Shown here: positions 1-9,548 of the stretch, piece by piece
Layout: each line of letters begins with the position of its first letter
Numbering within the stretch: position 1 is the stretch's first letter
NCBI GenBank assembly: GCA_000442015.1
Contig: KE560993.1
Span: 1-58,164 of the forward strand
Direction of reading: 5' to 3'
Length of the DNA stretch: 58,164 nucleotides
Origin: Rozella allomycis CSF55
Taxonomy: Eukaryota; Rozellomycota
Program-made: the position numbers and the translations under genes
Notes under the pieces: model-generated
The model's database searches: none
What the model saw: the letters and a program-made list of their open reading frames with translations, nothing else
What the model was told of the DNA's origin: nothing

Positions 1-1070
1 TTGATAGCAGGCGGACTTAAATTTTCAACGCCAGCCAACTTTTGCTGGAACTGCTGCACAGTTATCTTTTTCTGTAACAGCTCGTCGATAGCACCGTCAT
101 ACACAGACTCTTTCAAGATCTTATCGATTCCGGCAACATAGCGTTGATCATTGAGCAAATTTGACTTTTGACTCCAAACAGCCAATCTATTGAGTGCCAA
201 TCTCGAGCTATCGTCCACGCCGCTATATTTTGCCAGTTCAGTAACATAGCTTTTAAATGCTTCCGGCGATATCCTCTTTTCGAGTGGTGCGGACCCCAGT
301 TTTCCAGAATACAGGGCCTCGTTTATATCAGCTTTCTCAATAACCGGCTTCACTTGACCATAATACGTAGCTGCCTGATCAGGAATCCTATTCTGCACCC
401 ATTTCGACAGTTCAGAAATTCCCCTATACCTGTCCAGCCCATCAGCGGTGTATAGTTTCATTATGGCTTCCTGGAACCCGCGTGGCGAAATTTGAGGAAT
501 CTTGCGTACCTCTGTAGCAAACTGATCAACGCTGATTTGCCTGTTCCGCAGCATGTCCGTAAAATACGCCAGCTTCTTATCGCGCAGCTGGTCCATTGCC
601 TGTTGTTTAGCATCGGGCGCGAGTGGCAATTCCGACATCCGTTTCCTGATTGTTTCAAACTGCTCCGGAGTAAGAGTGCCAACCTCGCCCATCCTACTCT
701 GCAGCATATCAGGGCTGACTCCCTTGATATCAATGTATGCCATTAGCTTGCCGAATGCGAGTTCATTAACCAGCATGTCTTTGGACGCCAGCTGATGTGA
801 CTTTGCCCAGTTTGATAGATTATTCAGAGCGCGTAATTTGAGTTCCGGGTCTGATGTAGCTTGGATCGAGGCTGCGAGTTTTCTGAATGATTCTGGCTCC
901 ATGGAACTGAACTGGTTCAGGTACCCGCCGAGCATCTTGTATTTGACGTACCGCTCGATCTGTGGTTGGGTGAGGGTTTTGATCTCGTTGGGATCGACGT
1001 AGACTGATTCCGCGGATGTTATAGATAGTATTGTAAAAACGAAGAGAATAGACAGTAGTGTATTGTGCAT
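1..1070 (-). CDS. Secreted alpha-helical repeat protein, 3' end outside window
   Basis: The frame is open from an ATG at 1070 to the window edge (at least 356 codons), so the C-terminus is missing. The first ~20 residues form a signal peptide (LLSILFVFTILSITSA, then a charged mature start). I saw no cysteines. The mature part looks entirely helical and is built from about three degenerate units of roughly 90-100 residues. Each unit opens with a pattern like (S/E)PE(S/A)F and contains R..L..L..W (for example ALNNLSNWAK, GISELSKWVQ, ALNRLAVWSQ). The coding sequence is visibly richer in G+C than the neighbours. No intron is needed. I do not recognise the family; a secreted or surface protein is inferred from the signal peptide only. 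It is divergent to CHZ1. Confidence 0.75.
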   Translation of the reverse strand, partial: MHNTLLSILFVFTILSITSAESVYVDPNEIKTLTQPQIERYVKYKMLGGYLNQFSSMEPESFRKLAASIQATSDPELKLRALNNLSNWAKSHQLASKDMLVNELAFGKLMAYIDIKGVSPDMLQSRMGEVGTLTPEQFETIRKRMSELPLAPDAKQQAMDQLRDKKLAYFTDMLRNRQISVDQFATEVRKIPQISPRGFQEAIMKLYTADGLDRYRGISELSKWVQNRIPDQAATYYGQVKPVIEKADINEALYSGKLGSAPLEKRISPEAFKSYVTELAKYSGVDDSSRLALNRLAVWSQKSNLLNDQRYVAGIDKILKESVYDGAIDELLQKKITVQQFQQKLAGVENLSPPAI

Positions 1071-1288
1071 TTTTTGTGACATTTGTTACACATTATGGGG
1101 GATGAAACGCTTTAAAGTATTAATAGCAACTGTGAATAAAAATGGCAAACATGTCTCTAAAATAAATAAAATAATCATTCAAAACTATTTATTTCGTTAA
1201 TAATTATTTCACATAAAATAAAACGAACGCTCTTATTTACTCTACAAAAATATTTTCCATTTCTTTTAGACCCTTGCAAAGATAAAAG

Positions 1289-1858
1289 ATGTCTGACGAA
1301 GAGAACAAGCCAACGAGCGGTAAGCAACATTTACAGAGAAATATAGAAAATGTGTCTGTAGAAGCAATTGAAACTGCAGAAGAGGTGACCGAGGAGCCGG
1401 AAGTAGTGACCGGAGAGAATACAGAGGAGGCTGTTACTGAGGAGCCAGCTGGAGAGGAGAATAGTGAGCCAGATAACAGTGAGCCTGTTGAGGGAAATAG
1501 TGAAGAGCCAGCTGAAGAGCCAGCTGAAGAGCAAGAGGAAAATAGTGAAGAGAATGAAGAACCTGTTGAAGAGGAGCAAGAAGACAACGCCGAAGAACCT
1601 GTTGAAGAAGCAGAAGAAGAACAAGTAGAAAAAACTACTAGAACACCCCGCAAAAGAAAGGTAATAATTTAATAATGTTTGAGATAGAAAAAGGTTGATA
1701 GTGATGAAGAGGACTATGCACAGGGTGCGCCAAGTGATGATGAGTTGGCAACATTAGATTCAAGAAATATAATTCCAGGAGGCAGAAGGACCAGAGGAAA
1801 GAAGATAGATTTTAAAAAGCTGGTGGGAGATGATGATGAGGATGAAGATGATGAATAA
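1289..1858 (+). CDS. CHZ1: Histone H2A.Z-H2B chaperone CHZ1
   Basis: Two exons joined by a 27-nt GT-AG intron (1661-1687). The first exon encodes a long Glu-rich acidic stretch followed by a basic TPRKRK patch. The second carries the diagnostic CHZ motif, NIIPGGRRTRGKKIDF, then an acidic tail (DDDEDEDDE). In Chz1/HIRIP3 proteins this motif contacts the H2A.Z-H2B dimer and the acidic flanks shield histone basic surfaces; delivery of H2A.Z to the SWR1 remodeller is the known role. Length (about 180 residues) fits fungal CHZ1. Without removing the intron the frame stops just before the CHZ motif, which supports the splice. It converges on SPT16. Confidence 0.85.
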
Positions 1859-1934
1859 AGTGTAACTAACCAAATAAACATAGTTAATTTTAAAGAGATA
1901 CAGAATTGAAATAATGATACATAATGATACTATA

Positions 1935-2020
1935 CAACTTTTTAAATTTTCAACTTTTAATATTTTTAAATTTTCAACTTTTAATATTTTCAAATACTCA
2001 ACTTTAAAATATTCAATTTT
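1935..2020. repeat. 24-bp AT-rich minisatellite in a 3' intergenic gap
   Basis: Units beginning CAACTTT recur at 1951, 1975 and 1999 (period 24), with a shorter diverged copy from 1935. The array fills the gap between the convergent stop codons of CHZ1 (1858) and SPT16 (2030), so it probably sits in overlapping 3' untranslated regions. Units are imperfect. Confidence 0.7.
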
Positions 2021-2029
2021 AAAATTTAT

Positions 2030-5000
2030 TTATTTCTTGACCTTTTTTGGAACACTAGTTTTACCTAGCTAAAAGAAATTCAAATTAATTACCTTCCAAT
2101 AAAATTCTCTTCTTTTCTTTTTCCTTTTCTTCTCTTCTAGTTTGTTCTTCTAGATCATCCCAATCCAATCCATCTTCATCTTCCTCATCCTCATCTTCTT
2201 CCGCATCGTCATCTTCATCAAACTCTTCATCATCGTCAAAATCTGATTCATTTGATTCAGACTCGTTGAACTGCTCATCGTTGAATTCAGAGCCAGATTC
2301 AGAAGACACGTGCTCTTCATCTTGCTGCTCAACATCATCGCCTCTAGCGAAATTCCAGCCGCCCATTTCATAGAAACCAATTGGATCTTCTTTGACTACT
2401 TTTAAGAGATTGTTCCAGTTAAAGTTGACGGGTGCTTCAGCATAGGCGACATCCATGGAATCTAGCCAATCTTTGATGTGTTCTAGACTATTCATTGGGA
2501 TTGAATTGATGTGCACTGGTTGAAGATTGTGATTCTTAAAGACAAACACTAGATCAAAGTTCTTTAATCCAAACTAGAATTTGAATAGAGTTGAATTGTT
2601 ACAGAAACTCTTTCTAACAATGCTAATTCAACATCAGGCAAAGTAACAACGAGAAAAGGAGTGTCTGTTAAATGAACGAGACATTCAGTTGTTGGTTGCA
2701 TTAAAACATTTTGTCTAAAAGGAACTCCATTAAAACCTTATTTTTAATTGAAAGTGTGTGATTACCTAATTATTAAATGATCATCTTTCAATTACCTATT
2801 CTTAAATCATCACCTTTTCAATTACCTATTCTTAAATTATCACCTTTTCAATTACCTAATTCTCTGAATGGAATGTCAACTTCAATGTTGGATTGCTCCA
2901 TAACCTTTTCAGCAAATTGCTTAAATTCAGAATTGATTCTCGCTCTTCTTTTTCTTTCTTCTTGTTCTTGAATCAATTCATCTTCATCAGCGTAATTGTT
3001 TCTTCTCTTTCCTCTACCGCCAGTTTCATCATAACTCAAATCAGTCACTTCTCTATAAAACTGTACATCCTTTTTTCAACATTAAAACTAGTTAATTACC
3101 TTTGTCTTCTTTTTACCAATTAGAATTGGATTCTTTAAATGAATATGAAGAATAGCAATCAATTCATTATCACACGGCTGAAAGAATAAATGTTTAATAT
3201 TAGAAAAGATTAAATCCAACTTGAAATCTCTCTTAACAAACGAAGTAAATCTCAACCCATTCGAATGAATTTCAATAGACCCCTCTGATCTCTTTCCATC
3301 AATTGGTCTCACATAAACATCTTTTAACACCAACAATTTATTTTTAGATTCAATTAGTTTCTCTTGCTCTACTAGATCAGCCATTTCCTTCTTTTCTGTT
3401 GCCTTCTTTGTTATCATTTTTCTCAACTCGTTGATATCTTTAAACACTTCTGTTAATCTAATAACATCACTAGACTTGAATGATATCGTTCTAATGTATT
3501 GCAACACAAACTCTTCAACGGAATTCTCATTCACTTCCTTTTTCACGGGAGTATTAAAATTTATTCTCAACAAAATCCCATCGCCTTCATCTGACTTTGT
3601 CGCATTCTTGATCGTTGAAATATGAAATGGAACTGCCAACCCATAAATTGGCAACACTACACTCTCTGCTCTCTTATCTACAAAGATCTTCAAATTAGAA
3701 ACTTCTCGAGGCAACAATGCTTCTCTCTTGTAACTCTCAAAATTATTCATCTCTTCAACAACCTTGTTATTCTCTGAATTATTCTTCTTGTACAAACTCA
3801 ACATCTCCTTGTTCAATCTCTCATGCAACTCATGCTGATGCTCCCTCCTCTTGTTCTCATTCAACTCCTCCTTTTCTTCAGTCCTCAACTTACTCCTCAA
3901 CACCTTCGTCTTTGACACTTGCTGCTTCTCTTCTTGCTCCCCAATCTCAAACGTTATCTCTTTCAGTCTCTTTGGTGCATCAGTCAATATTATAGGCTCA
4001 GTTGATGTCACCTTGATCGTATCAGCTACAAACAACGAATAATCTTTCTAATCCAAAACTAAATTCATTACTTTCTCCTTGAATCTCTAAATCTTGAAAT
4101 CCAATCGCTAAATTCAAAGTCATTCCACTAACAATTTCATTCTCATTCTTTCCATTAATCGTAAAATCTCCTTCTTTAAATTCTAAGCCAATCCCAAACC
4201 CAAAATTCTTCACCAATTTACTCTTCAATTCTGGTCTATTCTTTTCCACAAACTCAACCCCCTTCATGTAAACATCTTTAATTAAAACCCCATCTCTTAT
4301 CAACCCCAACACATATCGTTGCAATTCAATCAGAAATTCATAATTCTCTTCTTGCTCCTTTTTCGGATCAACAAAAAATGTTCTGCCCAAATTACTACAA
4401 TAACTTTTATAGCGAACTCCCATAAAACATATTATCGTCCCAAACTTCATTATATCAGAATTAGAAACCGCACTAGGCTTCAAATTATACTTGCCCCCAC
4501 TCTGTATAACTGGCGTATAGCAAATATCCAAATAGTTCTCATCAACCTCCTTGTTCAACCGCAACTTTTTCCTCTTCTTCTCATCCACAAAATACCCCTC
4601 AATGTTCCCACTAAAATCTTCATGCTTCACATTCCTCTCCTCATCAATTATTCTCATCAAATCATTCACAACATTATTCTTCATCGCTTCACTAACAACC
4701 TTGGCTGCTATACGCGTATTATTCTACTCTCATCTCTGCAACCACATTACCAATCCCTCTTCATCCTTCACTGCCAACACAGTCGATATCCCAAACGTCA
4801 CATCAACCCGTTCAAACTCTTTCATCTTCTCAACACACTTGCCATACACACGTCCACTAAACACATCCTTATTCAACATCCCAACTACCCTCTCTCACAT
4901 CACCCCTAGCATCTTACCCCATTCCTGCTCTTCTTCACATACCCAACAAACTCTTCAAATATCTCCTCCTCATTGCTCCCATCCTTGGCCCGCTTCAACA

Positions 5001-5401
5001 ACACAACCGGTATCTGCTTCTCACTCATCTTCACTACCAACGGCTCCAAATAACTCGCTACAAATCCCCAAAAAATATCACATACCCTTCTTCTGACTAG
5101 TCAAAACAACAAACACATCGCCAGTCAAACACATAACTGTCTCGGGAAACTCGGCTCCAAACAGCCACGTCTACCTCCAACAATCAAAAATCATTTACCT
5201 GCAAACAAGTCGTCTTTTGGTATGGGAGCTCCTCATTACTCTCCCCTGAAGCTACAACCAGCGCATCCGCGTGGTGGAAATACACATCTTCAGACTCGCG
5301 ACTCGCATTCTTTGCTTAGTCAAACGCAGAATTACCTTGAAATGAGTATGCAACAGGCGCAGCCGGCGGTGGAACAGTTTTTGGTCGATTTGGAACGACA
5401 T
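2030..5401 (-). CDS. SPT16: FACT complex subunit Spt16
   Basis: Large FACT subunit, a histone chaperone that handles nucleosomes during transcription and replication. Eleven exons are recovered by frame and conservation. The N-terminal pita-bread (aminopeptidase-like) domain shows [18 protein letters not shown] and KDVFSG. The middle domains show [39 protein letters not shown] and LERVSFGLKNFD. A Glu/Asp-rich tail ends in the basic VPKKVKK. Introns: 5310-5335, 5171-5198, 5058-5085, 4892-4917, 4724-4750, 4044-4071, 3070-3099, the compound tract 2737-2855, 2574-2602 and 2065-2092; all but the compound tract are 26-30 nt. The start at 5401 gives the family's usual N-terminus. The family is normally about 1000 residues; this one is somewhat shorter. 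Confidence 0.93.
2737..2855 (-). other. Four tandem intron units with zero-length exons inside SPT16
   Basis: On the minus strand the tract divides exactly into four GT...AG units: 2855-2826 (30 nt), 2825-2796 (30 nt), 2795-2766 (30 nt) and 2765-2737 (29 nt). All start GTAAT. The first two differ at one base, the third shares GTAATTGAAA, and the fourth is unrelated apart from its ends. Removing all 119 nt joins ...PFREL-G to FNGVPFR, a conserved Spt16 segment, in frame. Keeping any of the first three units gives an immediate stop (GGT AAT TGA). Whether the units leave one by one or as one intron cannot be told from DNA. Confidence 0.85.
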
Positions 5402-5576
5402 TTTTAACAAGGGTTTTTGGAAATTGGAGAAATAGGAGCTACAGAGTGTAATGAAATTAAGGCTTTTAGAGGCTTTAAATTCTTAATGACATTAATTTTA
5501 ACTGTTAAATTTAATACAAAATAAAAAGAAACTAATACTTTGAATATTCAAATTTAATAAAATTCCTTCAAAATTC

Positions 5577-6191
5577 CTACCCGACCAAACCCATTGTGAA
5601 GGTAGAATCTACTCTGGAATCTGCAAGCAAAAGTTTAACAACATCTGCATGACCTTTACTAGAAGCCCACTGAATAGCATAATTGCCGTTTGCACTTGGG
5701 TCTACTCTTGGATCTGTTAAAAGGTACTTCACAATCTCAGTGTGACCATTTCTTGCCGCTAGTCTTATCGCATAATTTCCGTCTGCTGAAGGATCTGTCT
5801 GAACACCTTTCTTAAATCTAAAGTCACGGTCTTGAAAAAATTGTAAAAGATCACATAGGCACGCAAACTGAAATGCGTAGTTAACGGCTTTTTGAGAAAT
5901 GTCATGTTGTTTTAGGAAGTTTAAGAAATGCACAAACCTTTTCCTGTGCTCACTGTCTTTAAGGATATCCTCACAGATATTTTTCGTGAGCGAAATACCG
6001 CACATTTGTTTAATTCTATATTGAATTACGTATGGGCATTTCCATGAAATAATCATTTCAGGATCTTGATGAAGAATATAGTCCAAGATGAGTAAACGAA
6101 TGCAGCGCGATGTTCTAAACATTTGTTTCATATCATTTAGGCTTAAGTGCGATAAAATTACAAGCCAAACCTCATGCGGGAAATAATCCAT
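5577..6191 (-). CDS. F-box-like / ankyrin-repeat protein
   Basis: Single exon, about 204 codons from the ATG at 6191. The N-terminus (MDYFPHEVWLVILSHLSLND) looks like a short F-box-type helix motif. The C-terminal half holds two clear ankyrin repeats, NYAIRLAARNGHTEIVKYLL and NYAIQWASSKGHADVVKLLL, each followed by DPRVD/DSRVD. The second repeat is followed only by a short tail, so the protein may be truncated compared with longer paralogs. Families of this design usually act as substrate adaptors or interaction scaffolds; that role is inferred. It lies next to a SINE-like repeat and a gene-poor stretch. Confidence 0.7.
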   Translation of the reverse strand: MDYFPHEVWLVILSHLSLNDMKQMFRTSRCIRLLILDYILHQDPEMIISWKCPYVIQYRIKQMCGISLTKNICEDILKDSEHRKRFVHFLNFLKQHDISQKAVNYAFQFACLCDLLQFFQDRDFRFKKGVQTDPSADGNYAIRLAARNGHTEIVKYLLTDPRVDPSANGNYAIQWASSKGHADVVKLLLADSRVDSTFTMGLVG

Positions 6192-6230
6192 TTTCAAATG
6201 TGGCTGAAAAGGTTTTTCAAATATTTAGAA

Positions 6231-6408
6231 GGTACTCCGGTGGTCTACACCACGATGCTTACAGGTGCATGGTTCGAACCCCACCCTTGTTTCCGAATTT
6301 TCTGGGGTTTTTAGGTTGAAGCAGGGTTCGACTCCTTGGTGATTTTGACGATGTGGATCCCTCATCCTTAATAAATACGATTATTGAATTAATTGTATAT
6401 ATTTAAAA
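6231..6408 (+). mobile_element. tRNA-derived SINE-like element, copy 1
   Basis: A dispersed repeat whose second copy lies at 37431-37567 on the other strand. Shared blocks in order: GATGCTT, CATGGTTCGA(A/G)CC (a Pol III box-B-like core), TGTTTCCGAATTTTCTG, GGTTTT(T/C)AGGTTGA(A/G)GCAG and a tail GATTATTGAATTAATTGTAT running into ATATTTAAA. The 5' part (CCGGTGGTCTA) resembles a tRNA box A region. Copy 1 has about 45 nt of extra internal sequence absent from copy 2. No flanking direct repeat is obvious. Confidence 0.6.
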
Positions 6409-6413
6409 TATAA

Positions 6414-6659
6414 AAAAACAATAAACTTTCTTCGTCTAAAGCTGAAGTTGAAACTCTTTCCATTCAAATTAACGGCATTAGAATAAATGATGAAACAACC
6501 AAAGGAATATCAGCCCTCGTCTCATTTAAGAAATCTACAAGACTTAGACTAGAAATATTTGTACAGAATCATGATATTGAAGCAGTGGTTTATTATTTGA
6601 GTATATTATTTATAGAACTAACAACTTATCTACTAGTAGAGTACAATTTAGATGAGTAG
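6414..6659 (+). pseudogene. Headless open frame beside the SINE-like copy
   Basis: About 81 codons are open from 6414 to a TAG at 6657-6659 with protein-like composition (for example IQINGIRINDETTKGISALV and KKSTRLRLEIFVQNHD), but there is no ATG or recognisable splice acceptor upstream. The SINE-like element ends immediately before it. The simplest reading is a gene fragment cut off from its 5' end; I do not recognise the family. It could also be a chance open frame. Confidence 0.3.
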
Positions 6660-7475
6660 GCGGTTTGCAGCGGAGTCAAAGAAGTGACAGAGTAAGATCT
6701 GGGACATAATCAGACTCCGTTGCTAAATACCCTATTATATGTTTATTGCGGGAAATTGTGCTTTTCGAATGTGACGGAGGCCAAGGTTTAGGTACTGAAA
6801 TCCTATCAGTTTAACTATTCGTATAGCGCATAATCATATTCCCAATTTCCTATGTTTTTAAATCAATAATTAGGAAAGTTATTCAATAATGATATTGTCC
6901 TATTGTTAAGTTTCCAACGCAAAGAAATGCAGTGCGAATATCTATTTCATCTCCACGTAAGGTTAGTTAAGGCTTAAAACTCCTCAAGCCAGACTTGTTA
7001 AAGGAATGTAAAGTTGTACAAAACATTCTTAAAAGGTATACAGATCACTTCCACCTCTAAGCACTTAATTTAAACAGATACATAATATCAATGAGAACTT
7101 TGATCACTTCGAGTTCTTGGAGAAGCTTGTTTTCTTAGTCCTGACACCTAAACGGACTTAAGTATTCATATTTTAATTTGCGGTGAAGGGTATAACTTTG
7201 GAATTAACGTTTTCGCAAAGGCCACCAGATATTGCTATAGCCTATAGTAAAGTAATTTGATTTTTCTAAAGCCTTAGTTTCTAGCTCTTTTAAAATTATT
7301 GCTACTCTCTCACAAATCCCTTCGATTTGCTCTTCCCAGTCTATTTATAGACCAATTAATTATGAATATTTGATATATTATTATTATGTAAAAAAATATT
7401 TATATTAGCCGTTGGCTTTAAGCTTTTTTTTCGTGTAACTCAATCTCCGTTGGAAAGTAAAAATTGAAGGTAGTT
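6660..7475. other. Gene-poor stretch, nothing recognised
   Basis: About 0.8 kb with frequent stops in all frames. I see no exon chain, tRNA or repeat shared with the rest of the window. It may hold degraded sequence or regulatory DNA. Confidence 0.4.
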
Positions 7476-7781
7476 TTATTGATAAAAGAATTTGTCTGAA
7501 TCTTCATCAAATATCTCCTTTGGATAGTAATTCTTGCCATAGTCAAAAAAGTCTTTGCGGTTGGCTATGTTGCCATAAAAATTCTTCCCGTAATTGAACA
7601 TGTCGTCTGTCGGAAACCACAGACTATACTCCTTTGATTCGTATAAATTAGTGTTTCTGGATCTGCTTTCTGTACTGCGCTTTGAAAATTTATTGCGCCG
7701 AAGGCTCTCAAGGGGGATTTTTGATGAGTTAACGGACATAATTATGGATATAAGGATACAAAAAAACCTATTTAGGTGCAT
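7476..7781 (-). CDS. Small secreted protein
   Basis: 101 codons, ATG at 7781. A hydrophobic N-terminal segment (FFCILISIIMSVNSS) followed by a polar mature part is a good signal peptide. The mature protein is rich in aromatic, Arg and Asp residues and has a repeated motif: MFNYGKNFYG, then FFDYGKNYYP. A basic KRSTESRSR segment could be a processing site. No cysteine is present in the mature part. No family is recognised; a small secreted effector or wall/surface protein is possible but not shown. Confidence 0.55.
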   Translation of the reverse strand: MHLNRFFCILISIIMSVNSSKIPLESLRRNKFSKRSTESRSRNTNLYESKEYSLWFPTDDMFNYGKNFYGNIANRKDFFDYGKNYYPKEIFDEDSDKFFYQ

Positions 7782-7991
7782 GTTTTTGGGGGCATTAAAG
7801 GGTCTTTAATAACTTTGATGACAGAGGGATTGACAGTTTTCAATTATTCGTTGATCGATCATGTTTCCAGTCAGCTTCTTTTTGAAATGGGAAATTGGGA
7901 ATACATTACTGTCAAAGTTATCGCCTAAATTAACACCACGAAAATTTAATTTAAAGAATGAGTCAAAGTTCATGGCTTGGCTTTGGTCGCT

Positions 7992-9310
7992 ATGCAATTC
8001 CGACCCTTCCAAAGTTCCGTGAAATTATTTCAATCCACTTTATCAGTAAACTCAACCCATTCATATATCCAGGCAAAGCAAATCTTAATTGCTAAAACAT
8101 CCAATCCGAAATCCAAGCTCCCAAACCACCAATTAGTTTTTGGCCACACATTCACCGATCACATGCTGGAGATAGATTGGTCCCAAAAATCAGGATGGGA
8201 AAAACCTACAATCCACGAGTTTGCAAACCTGAATCTGAGTCCCGCTTCAGTGGTGTTCCACTATGGCTCAGAGGTGCGCTTATTGTTGTGTGTTGATACA
8301 GTGCTTTGAAGGATTAAAAGCATATAAAGACAAGAATGGAGAAATTCGAATGTTCCGACCGATGAAAAATATGGACCGGCTGTACTTGTCCGCCGAAAGA
8401 CTCGCGCTACCAGTAATCATTGAATGTTTGGAATACAGACCTTTGACAAGAATGAAGTGTTGGAATGCATGAAAAAGTTGGTCAAGATTGATTCATCTTG
8501 GATTCCAAGGGAAAGGGGATACTCATTATATATAAGGCCTACTTTAATTGCCACTCAGGTAAGTTGCCCAATCGAGAATTTCAAGGACACGTTAGGGGTT
8601 GGACCGTCAGCGAAAGCCAAGTTTTTTACAATAATGAGCCCAGTGGGGCCATATTTTAAGAGTGGATTTGCGCCAGTTTCTTTAGTTGCTGATAACAGGT
8701 ACGCCAGGGCATGGCCTGGTGGAGTTGGGTCATTTAAAGTGGGCGGGTAGCTAAATAGTGTAAAAGTTATAGAAATTATGCACCATGTATCAAGCCGCAG
8801 TTAGAAGCGGCAACTAAAGGGTACCACCAAAACTTGTGGCTGTTTGGCGAGGAACTAACGGAGGTGGGAACTATGAATTGTTTTGTGTTTTGGAAAAATG
8901 AAAACGGCGGTAAGTTTTTAGTATTTGAATGAAAGAACGTGAATTGATTACACCACATTTGGATGGAACTATTTTGCCAGGAGTCACTCGAGACAGTATT
9001 TTGACGTTGACGCGAGAATGGAAGGAGTTTAAAGTTACTGAAGGCAGAATAACTATGAGCCAGTTAATTCGAGCAATTAAAGAGAATCGAGTAACGATTT
9101 GGCGGTTAGATGGATTAGTTAATTGAGATGTTTGGTGCAGGAACTGCATGTATTGTATGCCCTATCGAGCGAATTAACTATAAAGGCATTGATTATAAGA
9201 TTCCGATTGACGAAAATCTAAAGGCTGGAAAACTGACAAAACGATTGATGGATACGATTCTTGCCATTCAGTATGGCGAAGTTGATCATGAATGGTCTAT
9301 AAAATTGTAG
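7992..9310 (+). CDS. BAT1: Branched-chain amino acid aminotransferase
   Basis: PLP enzyme of Leu/Ile/Val metabolism (fold type IV). Seven exons; introns 8274-8301, 8413-8438, 8559-8585, 8747-8772, 8910-8935 and 9091-9118. Family motifs in order: [55 protein letters not shown] with the PLP-binding lysine, [33 protein letters not shown] and [14 protein letters not shown] chose the ATG at 7992 because a stop lies in frame just upstream. The N-terminal ~30 residues are Ser/Gln/Lys-rich without acidic residues, consistent with a mitochondrial presequence (inference). The gene looks intact. Confidence 0.93.
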
Positions 9311-9548
9311 AGTTTCGGGGCTAGATTTTAAACGAAATAAACAGCTTAAACAAATAGTTAGTCGAGTAGATATTTGTAATTTTTACTAAATTGGTTTTAA
9401 ATTGATATTATAATCAATTTGATTCCTACTTTCACTCTTTACTTTAAATTTCCCGCTATATCATATGCTATAATATGCTAAATTATTTGTTGATATTATA
9501 TCGTGTATATTCTTCGAATTGTTTCCATCTAATTTAGTAAATTTCCAA

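Noticed and set aside
1237-1653. Ser-rich open frame on the minus strand opposite CHZ1
   Set aside because: Mirror of the Glu/acidic codon repeats of CHZ1; composition is an artefact of GAR codons read in reverse.
2761-2860. CRISPR-like or plain minisatellite reading of the 30-bp repeats in SPT16
   Set aside because: The units start GT and end AG exactly at a required splice site, and the organism is eukaryotic; an intron array explains them better.
4319-5096. Long plus-strand open frames opposite SPT16
   Set aside because: The minus strand gives eleven exons of conserved Spt16; the plus-strand frames are antisense shadows with low-complexity composition.
5222-5407. Plus-strand 61-codon frame at the start of SPT16
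   Set aside because: The opposite strand encodes the conserved Spt16 N-terminus across a 26-nt intron, which explains the conservation-like composition.
7806-8012. Minus-strand 68-codon frame overlapping the start of the aminotransferase
   Set aside because: No signal peptide or motif, overlaps the conserved gene's 5' end, and an initiating ATG lies inside that coding region.
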